A stretch of 64,000 nucleotides of DNA, from positions 60,535 through 124,534 of the forward strand of contig JAGWVA010000002.1 of the NCBI GenBank assembly GCA_028875855.1, read 5' to 3'. Origin of the DNA: Paracoccaceae bacterium (GTDB taxonomy: Bacteria > Pseudomonadota > Alphaproteobacteria > Rhodobacterales > Rhodobacteraceae). Positions 27,851 to 36,060 of this stretch are shown piece by piece. Within the stretch, counting starts at the first letter, position 1; each line of letters opens with the position of its first letter. The translations under genes were made by a program, and so were the position numbers. The notes beneath the pieces are model-generated. The model was given only the letters and a program-made list of their open reading frames with translations, searched no databases and was not told the DNA's origin.

Positions 27851-30349
27851 GTGGAAAGCGGAAACGTCGTCATGCAGAAGGGAGCGTTGCGTCCGGCCAT
27901 CGGGGTCAGGGCCCCCGGCTGGGTGGCGTGGCTTCTTGCCGCGACGGCGGCTCTGGCGGTCTTCGGTCCCGGGCAGGCGCTGGGGGTCTGGCTGCTTCTG
28001 GGCGCGATCCTGCTCATCGTGCTCAATCCCATGGTGCTCGTCTCGGCCTATGCGGCGGTGATCGCATCGAACGCGGCGGATGTGGCGACGACCTATCACG
28101 GTATGCCGCCCCTGGGCGGTCTGGCGGTGCCCTTTCTGGCGGTCCTCCTGCTGGCGCGCGCCGCCCTCACGGGTGAGGCGCCCCGGGGCATCGCGCCGGT
28201 TACCGCGATGGTGGCGGCCTATTTCGGCCTGCGCGCACTGTCGCTGCCCGCCGAGGGTGACCTTGCTCCGACCTCGACGGCCTTGATCGATCTGGGAAAG
28301 AACCTTCTGATCGTGGTGGTCTTCGCGGGCTACCTGACCTCGATGGGGCGGGTCCGGGCGGTGACGGCCGCGGCCGCGGCGGCCATCGCGGCGGTGGCGA
28401 CGCTGTCGGTCTTCCAATACGCGACGGGGACGTTTCATGCGGGCTACGGCGGCTTTGCGGTCGCCGCCCTGCGTCAGATCGCGGTGGGCGAGGCCGACAG
28501 CTGGCGCCTGACGGGGCCGGTCTGGGACGCGAATTTCTTCGGCCAGTTCCTGGTCGTGGGCCTGCCGCTGGTGGCGGTCTTCGCGGGGATCGGCAGGACC
28601 GCGCCGATCCGGCTTGCGGCGCTGGCGGGCACGGTGGCCGTGCTGGCGGCGACCGTGCTGACCTTCTCGCGCGGGGCGCTTTTCGCGGTCCTTCTGGTCG
28701 TGCTCGTGGCTGTTCTGTTGCGGGGCGGAGGGCGCATCCTCGCGGGGTTCGGGGGGCTTTGCCTCGCCGGTGTGGCGGCGGCTCCGATGCTGATGCCGCA
28801 AAGCTACCTTGACCGCCTGTCCCTTGTCGCAGAGGCCGCGCGGGCGGTGGCGGGCGGGGGCCAGTGGATCGCCGATCCGGCCTTGCAGGAGCGTCTGTCG
28901 GTGATCGCCGCAGCCCTTCGCATGGCCGCCCTGCATCCCCTGCTGGGCATCGGGATCGGACAGTTCCCGCAGCAATATCCCGACTATGCCGTGCGCTTCG
29001 GCCTTGATCCCGGCGCCCCGGCGGCGGCGCACAGTCTTTATCTTGAGACCCTCGCCGAGGGCGGCGTCCTTGGCCTTCTGGCGCTTCTGGCGCTGGCTGG
29101 GGCCATTCTTGTCCTTGGCAACCGGGCCCGGCGCCGTCTGGCGGCAGAGGGGGCCGGGACGGACGCCGCGCTGGTGCTTGCGTTGCAGCTCAGCGCCGTC
29201 GGGTTTCTCGCCACCTCGATCTTCCTGCACGGCGCCTACCAGAGGCTCTTCTGGCTGGATGCCGCGCTTTTGCTGTCCGTCTGGTCCTCGGCGCAGGCCC
29301 GACCCTCGCGCCTGTCCTCGTCTTCCGCTGAAAGGAGACCCCCGATGTTCGCCGACCGTCTGTTCCTGCGGCAGGTTCTGTTGCTCATGTGGCGGCGGCG
29401 CCTGCTTCTTTTCATCTTCGCCCTGTGCGGTCTGGCCGCTGGCTGGATCGATCTGCAACGCGCGCCCCGGGCCTACGCGGCGGAGGAGACGCTGCTCTAT
29501 CGCTTCGGGCGCGACTATTTCCCCGTGACCCCGGGCGAGGCGCGGCGGAACTGGGGCGAGAACGTCTCTGTCTCGCTCGACAATGCGCTGTTCACCGAGA
29601 TGCAGCTTTTGCAGGCGCATCGCCTGTTCGAAGCGGCCGCCGACCGGATCTGGCCGCCAGATTCGCGCCAGATGGATGCCACCGGCCAGATACCGACCAC
29701 CCAGCAACTTGCCGACCGCCTTGCGCGTCACTTCCGGGTGGTGCGGGTGCAGGGGGCGGCGATGGTGCGGGTGACGGCCTGGGACGCGCTGCCGGAGGTC
29801 GCCGACAAGGCGGTTCAGGCGCAGGTCACCGCCTATCTTGCCGAGCGGCAGCGGCTTTTCGATAGCCGCGCGCAGGCCTTCTACGAGGCGCGGATCGCGG
29901 CGGACCTGAGCCGGCTGGCCGAACTGACCCGGCAGCGGGACGCGCTGAACGCCGCCAAACCCGAGGGCGTCGCGGCCATGACGGCCCGTCAGGTCGCCTT
30001 GCAGCCGGTCGAGGCCGCCCTGTCGGAGGTGCGCAGCGATCTTGCGCTGCTGGCGCAGGAACGCGCCGCCGCGTCGCTGTCGAATGCCTACCGTCGCGAG
30101 GTCGCCCCGGTGGTCGAGGTGGTGGATCATCGGCCCGCCGCGGGCAATCCGATCGGCCTGTCCGACACCATGAGGCTGGCTGCCGCGACGGTGGCGGCGA
30201 CGCTGCTCGGCATGTTGGTCGTCTTCATCGCGGCCCTTCTCGCCAGCCTGCGCATCGTGCCGGTTCCTCCGGCGGTGGAGCGGGGCATGACGGGCGGGCG
30301 CGGCCAGACGCTTCGGATCATCAGCTACAGAACGGGAGGATCGCGATGA
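27851..30349 (+). CDS. Wzy-like polymerase fused in frame to Wzz/GumC-like chain-length protein
   Basis: One 832-residue frame. Residues 1-485 form a polytopic membrane protein with about 10-12 helices and the O-antigen ligase/polymerase (PF04932) segments LTFSRGALFAVLLVV and HPLLGIGIGQFPQQYPDYA. A linker of Ser/Arg (RPSRLSSSSAERRPP) leads to residues about 500-832: helix, periplasmic coiled-coil rich domain, and a final helix preceded by PAAGNPIG, as in polysaccharide co-polymerases. No tyrosine kinase domain follows. No stop codon separates the parts, yet AAAGGAGA precedes an in-frame ATG at 29345. GTG 27851 with AAGGTGAGG upstream is the preferred start; ATG 27872 is possible. First gene of the right arm. 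Confidence 0.85.
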   Translation: MESGNVVMQKGALRPAIGVRAPGWVAWLLAATAALAVFGPGQALGVWLLLGAILLIVLNPMVLVSAYAAVIASNAADVATTYHGMPPLGGLAVPFLAVLLLARAALTGEAPRGIAPVTAMVAAYFGLRALSLPAEGDLAPTSTALIDLGKNLLIVVVFAGYLTSMGRVRAVTAAAAAAIAAVATLSVFQYATGTFHAGYGGFAVAALRQIAVGEADSWRLTGPVWDANFFGQFLVVGLPLVAVFAGIGRTAPIRLAALAGTVAVLAATVLTFSRGALFAVLLVVLVAVLLRGGGRILAGFGGLCLAGVAAAPMLMPQSYLDRLSLVAEAARAVAGGGQWIADPALQERLSVIAAALRMAALHPLLGIGIGQFPQQYPDYAVRFGLDPGAPAAAHSLYLETLAEGGVLGLLALLALAGAILVLGNRARRRLAAEGAGTDAALVLALQLSAVGFLATSIFLHGAYQRLFWLDAALLLSVWSSAQARPSRLSSSSAERRPPMFADRLFLRQVLLLMWRRRLLLFIFALCGLAAGWIDLQRAPRAYAAEETLLYRFGRDYFPVTPGEARRNWGENVSVSLDNALFTEMQLLQAHRLFEAAADRIWPPDSRQMDATGQIPTTQQLADRLARHFRVVRVQGAAMVRVTAWDALPEVADKAVQAQVTAYLAERQRLFDSRAQAFYEARIAADLSRLAELTRQRDALNAAKPEGVAAMTARQVALQPVEAALSEVRSDLALLAQERAAASLSNAYRREVAPVVEVVDHRPAAGNPIGLSDTMRLAAATVAATLLGMLVVFIAALLASLRIVPVPPAVERGMTGGRGQTLRIISYRTGGSR
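29345..30349 (+). CDS. Possible internal product: separate Wzz/GumC-like protein
   Basis: Within the fused frame, ATG 29345 is preceded by AAAGGAGACCCCCG, a ribosome-binding site at good spacing. Translation from it would give a free 334-residue chain-length determinant: membrane helix at about residues 15-36, periplasmic part with long helices (for example LSRLAELTRQRDALNAAKPE) and a second helix near residues 280-305. This is the usual size for a stand-alone co-polymerase of this type. Both forms may be made; inference from the sequence only. Confidence 0.55.
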   Translation: MFADRLFLRQVLLLMWRRRLLLFIFALCGLAAGWIDLQRAPRAYAAEETLLYRFGRDYFPVTPGEARRNWGENVSVSLDNALFTEMQLLQAHRLFEAAADRIWPPDSRQMDATGQIPTTQQLADRLARHFRVVRVQGAAMVRVTAWDALPEVADKAVQAQVTAYLAERQRLFDSRAQAFYEARIAADLSRLAELTRQRDALNAAKPEGVAAMTARQVALQPVEAALSEVRSDLALLAQERAAASLSNAYRREVAPVVEVVDHRPAAGNPIGLSDTMRLAAATVAATLLGMLVVFIAALLASLRIVPVPPAVERGMTGGRGQTLRIISYRTGGSR

Positions 30350-31662
30350 CACGGGCCGAACAGTTCCCGAACCTTGCGCCGCCACCGCCGCCCAGGGTCG
30401 AGACCGGGGCGCCGCCGGGGCCGGTGCCGTCGCGGCAGGGCAGGCCCCTCAGGGTCGCCTTCATCGTGACCGAGTTCCCGAAGACGACCGAGACCTTCAT
30501 CCTGCGCGACGTCATGGCCTTTCATCGGCTGGGCTGCGAGGTGCGCGTCTATCACCTGACGCATTTCAACCGCCACGAGACGCTGCATGACTTCGCGCGG
30601 CCCGTGCTCGACTGGGCGCGGGATACCCCCTATCTCGCGTCGCGCGCGGTTCTGGGCGCGGCGATGGCGGCCGGGCTGCGGCAGGGCGAGGCGCTGGCGC
30701 AGGTTCTGCGCGACATCCGGTCGGGGTGCCGCAGCGATCCGGTGATGCTGCTGAAATCGCTCTTCATCCTGCCCAAGTCGCTGCGCATCGCCGAAGAGCT
30801 GTCCGACTGGGGCTGCGATCATGTCCATGCGGCCTACGCGGGCCATCCGGCGACAGCGGCCTGGATCGTGCGGCGGATGACGGGCATTCCCTTCAGCCTC
30901 AGCAGCCATGCCCATGACCTGTTCGAGACGCAGGCGCTTCTGGCGCAGAAGCTGCCCGAGGCCGATTTCGTCCGCACCATCAGCGCCTTCAACCGCGACT
31001 TCATCCTTGACCATGTGCCCGCGCTCGGCGCCCGTCCGCCGGTCGTGATCCATGTCGGCGCGGACCTGTCCTCGCCCCCCGTGCGCCCAAGGGGGGGGCC
31101 GTTCCGGCTGCTCTATGTGGGCTCGCTCGAATACCGCAAGGGTGTGGACGTTCTCCTGAACGCCCTGCCGGGTCTGAATTTCGAAGACTGGCAGCTCGAC
31201 ATTCTGGGTGACGGGCCGGAGCGGCGGCGGCTCGAGGCGCAGGCGGCCCGGCTCGGCCTTGCCTCCCGCGTCCGGTTCCGGGGGCGGCAGGGCAACGACG
31301 CGGTGCTGGATGCGATGAAGGCGGCCTCGGTCCTCGTGGTGCCAAGCCGCATCGGGCCGCGCAACCAGACCGAAGGTCTGCCGACCGTGATCGTCGAGGC
31401 GATGTCGCTGCGCCTGCCGGTGATCGCCTCGCGGCTGACCGGCATCCCCGAGATCGTCCTTCCGGGCCGCACCGGCCTTCTGGTCGCGCGCGAGGATATT
31501 CCCGGCCTCGCCCGCGCCATCGCGTCGGTGCATGCCGACCCCGCCGCCGCCGCCCGCCGCGCCAAGGCGGGGCGCGCGCTGGTCGAGGCGGAATTCGATC
31601 AGCAGGCGAATGCCGCGCGGCTTTTCGCGCTGGTGCGCCAATCGGTGGAGGCGCGGCCATGA
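30346..31662 (+). CDS. GT4-type glycosyltransferase (exopolysaccharide cluster)
   Basis: 438 residues. A proline-rich leader (about 30 residues) precedes VAFIVTEFPKTTETFILRDV, an N terminus shared with WcaL/colanic-acid-type GT4 enzymes. The donor domain shows LLYVGSLEYRKGVDVLLNAL, DILGDGPERRRLEAQA, then PRNQTEGLPTVIVEAMSLRL and GIPEIVLPGRTGLLV. Overlaps the Wzy-Wzz stop and the next glycosyltransferase start by four bases each. Likely adds one sugar of the repeat unit. Confidence 0.9.
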   Translation: MTRAEQFPNLAPPPPPRVETGAPPGPVPSRQGRPLRVAFIVTEFPKTTETFILRDVMAFHRLGCEVRVYHLTHFNRHETLHDFARPVLDWARDTPYLASRAVLGAAMAAGLRQGEALAQVLRDIRSGCRSDPVMLLKSLFILPKSLRIAEELSDWGCDHVHAAYAGHPATAAWIVRRMTGIPFSLSSHAHDLFETQALLAQKLPEADFVRTISAFNRDFILDHVPALGARPPVVIHVGADLSSPPVRPRGGPFRLLYVGSLEYRKGVDVLLNALPGLNFEDWQLDILGDGPERRRLEAQAARLGLASRVRFRGRQGNDAVLDAMKAASVLVVPSRIGPRNQTEGLPTVIVEAMSLRLPVIASRLTGIPEIVLPGRTGLLVAREDIPGLARAIASVHADPAAAARRAKAGRALVEAEFDQQANAARLFALVRQSVEARP

Positions 31663-32975
31663 CGGGTTCGGACCGGTCCCTGCGCGTGCTTCTGATCTGC
31701 ACCCGCGATCCGCGCGGGCGGATGTCGGGGCGCAAGATGGTCCTCCAGACGATCCTGCGCAGCCTGACGGAGCTTGGGCACCTTGTCACCGTGGGGCATT
31801 TCGGCCCCTCGTCCGGGCGGGGAGTGGCAGAGCTGCCGGCGACCTATCTGCGTCTGCCGATGCCGCGCCCGTGGGAACTGGCCGCGGCCTGCGCCGGGGC
31901 GCTGGTCCTGCGGCGACGCTCGGTGAACGAGGCGCTCTATGCCAGCCGCCGGGCCCATGCCGCGATCGCCGATCTTGTCGCGGGCAACGGCTATGATCTG
32001 GTCATCACCGACATGATCCGCACAGCGCCCTATGGCGAACGCTCCGGCCTGCCGTGGATTGCCGATCTCGACGACCTGCTGTCGGCCCGCTACGCCCACA
32101 TGGCGAAGCAGGCGGCCGGGGCGGGGCTTCTGGGCTACCACCGGGCGCCGCTGGTCGGCTGGCTTTTGCGTCATGCAGCGGCGGTTCAGCCCGCGCTCTT
32201 GCGGCGCGAGGCCGCGATCCTTGCCGAACGCGAGGCCCAGGTCGTGCGGCGTGCCGACCTCGTGAGCCTTGTAAGCGGGCGCGAGGCGCAAAGGCTGACG
32301 GAGGCGGTGGGCATTCGCGTCGTCTCGACGCCCATGGCCGTGCCGGGGCCCGCCGAGGTGGCCCCGCTCGACGGGCGCCCGTTCGAGGCGGTGTTCCTTG
32401 GCGGGCTGGATTACGGCCCCAACCTTACCGCGCTGAGCCGCTTCGACCGCGACCTGATCCCGGCGCTTGCGGCGCGGGGCGTCGGCGGCTTCGATCTGCA
32501 TGTCATCGGCTATTCCACCACGAGCCATCGCGCGAGCTTCTCTCCCCGCATCCATTTTCGGGGCTATTGCCCCGATGTGCAGGCCGAGTTGCAGCGCTAT
32601 CGGCTGATGCTGGTGCCGGAAGTGACGCCGGGCGGCGTGAAGACCAAGATCATCGAGGCCGCGCTGACCGGCACGCTGGTGCTGGCGCATGAAACGGCGC
32701 TGGACGGCATGGGCTTGCGGCCGGGCATCGAGGTGCTGGCATGGCGCGATGCGGAAACGCTTGCCGCCCATGTGGCGCGGCTGCGCGGGGGGCAGATCGA
32801 CGGCGCGGCCATGGCCCGGGCGGCGCGGGCTGCGGCACTGGAGCGCTTCAGCCCCGACGTGCTTCGGGCGCGCTGGCAGGGAAACCTTGCGGCCTGTCTT
32901 GCCATCGCGCAGGGCCGGCCCGCGCGGCGCCGGATCGTGCCGCGTCGGGCGGGGCTCGAGGAAGCGATCGAGTGA
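31659..32975 (+). CDS. GT4-like glycosyltransferase (exopolysaccharide cluster)
   Basis: 438 residues with GT-B architecture. N-terminal LRVLLICTRDPRGRMSGRKM; central AVFLGGLDYGPNLTALSRF opening the donor domain; HVIGYSTTSHR and HFRGYCPDVQAELQRYRLML, then PEVTPGGVKTKIIEAALTGT, the donor-binding segment. Such enzymes often transfer to lipid-linked sugars in surface polysaccharide synthesis. Four-base overlaps with both neighbours show tight operon structure. The specific linkage is unknown. Confidence 0.82.
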   Translation: MTGSDRSLRVLLICTRDPRGRMSGRKMVLQTILRSLTELGHLVTVGHFGPSSGRGVAELPATYLRLPMPRPWELAAACAGALVLRRRSVNEALYASRRAHAAIADLVAGNGYDLVITDMIRTAPYGERSGLPWIADLDDLLSARYAHMAKQAAGAGLLGYHRAPLVGWLLRHAAAVQPALLRREAAILAEREAQVVRRADLVSLVSGREAQRLTEAVGIRVVSTPMAVPGPAEVAPLDGRPFEAVFLGGLDYGPNLTALSRFDRDLIPALAARGVGGFDLHVIGYSTTSHRASFSPRIHFRGYCPDVQAELQRYRLMLVPEVTPGGVKTKIIEAALTGTLVLAHETALDGMGLRPGIEVLAWRDAETLAAHVARLRGGQIDGAAMARAARAAALERFSPDVLRARWQGNLAACLAIAQGRPARRRIVPRRAGLEEAIE

Positions 32976-34024
32976 TCCGTGCCCTTTCCGCGGCGGTTCT
33001 CCTGCTGGTGCTGACCGGGCAAGGCGGCCCGGCGCGGGTGCTGGTCGTGGGGACGGACAAGGCGGCCCGTGGCGCGGTGCTGGCCGCGGCCGCGGCGCAG
33101 GCCGAACCCGGCGATACGGTGCTGATCGCGCCGGGCCGCTACGCGGGGCCGCAAAGCTTCCGCAAAAGCGGGACGGCTCGGGCGCGCATCACGATCCGGC
33201 CGCAGGTCGCGGGAACGGTCACCTTCGACGGGACCGGCGCGCCGCCCGATACCGACCTTGTGACGCTGGCGGGGTCCTACCTCGATTTCGAGGGGTTCGC
33301 CGTCGTGAACGCCCGGCGCAGCGGCATCGCCGCCTGGCAGACGCGCCATGTCCGGATCGCCCGCAACACCGTCACCGGCAGTCGCCGCGCGGGCATCTGG
33401 GTCGGTGCGACGCGGCCGGGCCTGTCGGCCTTCAACCTTGTCGAAGACAACACGGTGAGCGGCAATTGCCTCGAGAATGCCGCGCGGGTCTGGCATTCGG
33501 GCTGGTCGCGCGCGATCGCCATCGACCTGTCGGATCGCTCCATCGTCCGGCACAACATGGTGCGCGCGAATTACGGCGAGGGGATCGGGCTTCTCTCCAC
33601 TTCGGGTGGCGGTGTTCTGGGCAATGTCGTGGCGGACAGCTTCAGCGTGGGCATCTATCTCGACAATGCGCCCCGGTCCGAAGTGACCGGCAATGCGGTG
33701 CTGACCTCGGGCGATGCGCGGTTCTACCGCCATGGCCAGCCCGCGCGGGGCATTGTGATCGCGAACGAGCCGGGGCCGGTGCGGATGCCATCGACCGGGA
33801 TCGTCGTCACCGGCAACCTGCTGCTTGGCGTGGGCGATGTCGGCTACGACCACTGGGGCACGGCCGGGGGATTGGTGGCCAGTCGCATCGCCCCGAACGA
33901 GGTGCGCCCGACGGCCGAAGAGGGCTGGCTGCTTCGCCGGATTTTCAGCCTGACCGGGATCACGCTGGCCGACGGGGCGCTTTGCGGGCCCGTCGTGCTC
34001 TGCGCGCCACGGGCGCAGCCCTGA
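32972..34024 (+). CDS. Secreted right-handed beta-helix protein (possible polysaccharide lyase/hydrolase)
   Basis: 350 residues from GTG 32972, which overlaps the previous stop (GTGA). Signal peptide in the first 22 residues (AVLLLVLTGQGGPA), then AEPGDTVLIAPGRYAG and repeated short strands (SYLDFEGFAVVNARRSGI, RHVRIARNTVTGSRRAGIWV, RSIVRHNMVRANYGEGIGL, PRSEVTGNAVLTSGDA) typical of PbH1 parallel beta-helix repeats. In exopolysaccharide clusters such proteins may cleave or epimerise the polymer in the periplasm; no catalytic residues could be assigned by eye. Last gene of the right arm. Confidence 0.85.
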   Translation: MIRALSAAVLLLVLTGQGGPARVLVVGTDKAARGAVLAAAAAQAEPGDTVLIAPGRYAGPQSFRKSGTARARITIRPQVAGTVTFDGTGAPPDTDLVTLAGSYLDFEGFAVVNARRSGIAAWQTRHVRIARNTVTGSRRAGIWVGATRPGLSAFNLVEDNTVSGNCLENAARVWHSGWSRAIAIDLSDRSIVRHNMVRANYGEGIGLLSTSGGGVLGNVVADSFSVGIYLDNAPRSEVTGNAVLTSGDARFYRHGQPARGIVIANEPGPVRMPSTGIVVTGNLLLGVGDVGYDHWGTAGGLVASRIAPNEVRPTAEEGWLLRRIFSLTGITLADGALCGPVVLCAPRAQP

Positions 34025-34048
34025 GGCTGCGCACAGGCGTGGTGCGGA

Positions 34049-34447
34049 TCAGGGCACGAGGTGTTCAAGCTCGGGCAGCAGGACCACGCTTTCCTGTTCG
34101 TGCGGATCGGTCCGCGCGATCACGGCGACGGCCGGCTGATCCGAGACGTTCATCGGCAGATGCGGCATGTCGGCGGGGATGTAGAGGATCTCGCCCGCCC
34201 CGATCTCCATCCGGTGTTCGAGCCGCTCGCCCCAATACATCACCGTCTCTCCGGCGATGGCATAGATCGCGGTCTCGTGGGTGGCGTGCTTGTGCGCCTT
34301 GGCCCGCCCGCCGGGCGGGATGGTCAGCAGGTGCATGCAGATGCCCTGTGACCCCATCGCCTCGGCCGAAACGCCTTCAAGATAGGTAAAGCCCTGTTTG
34401 CCGGCATAGGTTCCTGCGGGGCGGATCTTCTGGCAGGCTTTCATCAT
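34049..34447 (-). CDS. Cupin-domain protein
   Basis: 132 residues. A single cupin barrel: motif 1 around GGRAKAHKHATHETAIYAIAGE (metal ligands H-x-H and E), motif 2 around GEILYIPADMPHLPMN (second-motif His). The start ATG 34447 follows GGGAGAG. Cupins of this size bind metals and range from isomerases to sensors; no function can be assigned. Its stop lies 24 bp from the convergent beta-helix gene. Confidence 0.82.
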   Translation of the reverse strand: MMKACQKIRPAGTYAGKQGFTYLEGVSAEAMGSQGICMHLLTIPPGGRAKAHKHATHETAIYAIAGETVMYWGERLEHRMEIGAGEILYIPADMPHLPMNVSDQPAVAVIARTDPHEQESVVLLPELEHLVP

Positions 34448-34534
34448 TCTCTCCCTCGGGATGACGCGCGGATCGAGCCTAGCACGAAACCGGCAGGCGA
34501 GGGGAAGCACCAGAGTTGGGTCACGCGCCGCGTG

Positions 34535-35254
34535 TCAGGGCGCGCAGCCCGTGCCGCGCGGGACGAGACCGAGCGGCGCCGCCTCCTCGGCGTTCGCCTC
34601 TGCCCGGCTCAGCACGCCCACATCGACCAGCCGGTCGAAGACATGGCGCGTGCGGCGGTCCGCATGGTCGGGATGCCGCCGCGGGTCATCGACCGACGGC
34701 GCGTTCACCACGCCCGCCAGCAGCGCTGCCTGCCGCCAGCTCAGCGCGGCCGGAGGCTTGCCGAAATAGCCGCAGCTTGCATTGGCCAGCCCGTAGTATC
34801 CGTCGCCGTAATAAGCCACCTGCGCATACATGGCGAGGATGCGGGGCTTGCCGAAGGCAAAGCTCAGCTTCAGTGCGAGCGCGATCTCCTTCAGCTTCTC
34901 GAACAGGCCCCGGTGCGGGCTGCCATAAAGCATCTTGGCGAGTTGCTGGCTGATCGTGCTGCCGCCCAGATCGCCCTGCCGGCCGGCAAGGCGTTCATAG
35001 CCCACGCGCAGGACCGCGACCGGGTCCAGACCGCGGTTCAGGGGCTGGAAGAACCGCTGATCCTCGGTGGCGACAAGGGCCTTGATGAATCGGGGCGGGG
35101 GCATCGCGCCGGGATCGTCATGGCCATGCGACTGGACCGCACGCCGCGCAAGGTCGGGCGCCGAGGCAACGGTGGGGGTCACCGCCATCAACCCCGCGAG
35201 GGTCAGCAGGCCAAGGATGAAGACCGCCAGCAGGGCCCGGATGATGTTCTTCAC
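34535..35254 (-). CDS. mtgA: Monofunctional biosynthetic peptidoglycan transglycosylase
   Basis: 239 residues from GTG 35254 (or 254 from ATG 35299; neither has a strong ribosome-binding site). N-terminal membrane anchor ALLAVFILGLLTLAGLMAV, then the GT51 glycosyltransferase domain with catalytic LVATEDQRFF, GGSTISQQLAKMLYGS, and KPRILAMYAQVAYYGDGYYG. No penicillin-binding transpeptidase domain follows, so it only polymerises lipid II glycan strands at the periplasmic face. Family certain; start uncertain. Confidence 0.88.
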   Translation of the reverse strand: MKNIIRALLAVFILGLLTLAGLMAVTPTVASAPDLARRAVQSHGHDDPGAMPPPRFIKALVATEDQRFFQPLNRGLDPVAVLRVGYERLAGRQGDLGGSTISQQLAKMLYGSPHRGLFEKLKEIALALKLSFAFGKPRILAMYAQVAYYGDGYYGLANASCGYFGKPPAALSWRQAALLAGVVNAPSVDDPRRHPDHADRRTRHVFDRLVDVGVLSRAEANAEEAAPLGLVPRGTGCAP

Positions 35255-35514
35255 GTGTCGCCCATGTTCAGCCGCCCCGATCCCGTCCGTTTCCGACATG
35301 CGCCGGCCGGGGCAGGGTTCCGGTATCGGCGCTCCACCCCTGCGGGTCAAGGCCGGCAGGGCGGCAGAAGGGCCGGCCCGCGCCGACCCGCGCATTTGTG
35401 ACCGGGCGACGGCGTGAGGCGAGACGCAACTGCGCGGTTGGCATCCTGCACGCGCCCCCTTGACGCGGCGACCTGTCGGCGGATGGTGGCCGGGTTGCAG
35501 CGAAAGGGAATGCC

Positions 35515-36057
35515 ATGGCGAACCGGGACGAAGGCGCGGTGCGGGTGCGCGATGCGCAGCCCTCGGACATGGCGGCCGTGCAGGCGATCTATGCCCATCA
35601 CGTCCTGCACGGCATTGCCACCTTCGAGGAAATCCCGCCTTCCGTCGAAGAGATGCAGTCCCGCCGCGCGGCGGTTCTGGCGGCGGGGCTGCCCTATCTC
35701 GTGGCCGAGATCGGCGGACAGGTTCTGGGCTATGCCTATGCCACGGCCTATCGGCCCCGGCCCGCCTATCGGCACACGGTCGAGGATTCGGTCTATGTTG
35801 CCGAGGGGCAGGGCGGGCGCGGCATCGGCGCGGCCCTGCTGACCGCGCTGATCGCGCGCTGCGAGGCGGGGCGGTGGCGCCAGATGGTCGCGGTGATCGG
35901 CAACAGCGGCAACGCGGGCTCCATCGCGCTGCACCGCCGGCTGGGGTTCCGCGAGGTGGGCACGCTGACCTCGGTCGGCTTCAAGCTCGGTCGCTGGGTC
36001 GATACGGTCCTGATGCAGCGTGCGCTCGGGCCGGGCGACGGGATGCCGCCCGGCTGA
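35515..36057 (+). CDS. GNAT-family N-acetyltransferase (phosphinothricin/methionine-sulfone acetyltransferase-like)
   Basis: 180 residues. The sequence VRDAQPSDMAAVQAIYAHHV and ATFEEIPPSVEEM is the substrate half; YRHTVEDSVYVAEGQGGRGI-like acetyl-CoA binding loop (Q/R-x-x-G-x-G/A) and VIGNSGNAGSIALHRRLGF complete the GNAT fold. This pattern matches the Pat/MnaT subfamily, which acetylates methionine sulfone/sulfoximine analogues and phosphinothricin; exact substrate untested. Good AAAGGGAA site before ATG 35515. Confidence 0.88.
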   Translation: MANRDEGAVRVRDAQPSDMAAVQAIYAHHVLHGIATFEEIPPSVEEMQSRRAAVLAAGLPYLVAEIGGQVLGYAYATAYRPRPAYRHTVEDSVYVAEGQGGRGIGAALLTALIARCEAGRWRQMVAVIGNSGNAGSIALHRRLGFREVGTLTSVGFKLGRWVDTVLMQRALGPGDGMPPG

Positions 36058-36060
36058 GGG

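Noticed and set aside
27695..30385. Very long minus-strand open frame opposite the Wzy-Wzz gene
   Set aside because: Antisense to a well-supported membrane protein and Arg/Gln/His-rich; an artefact of high GC content.
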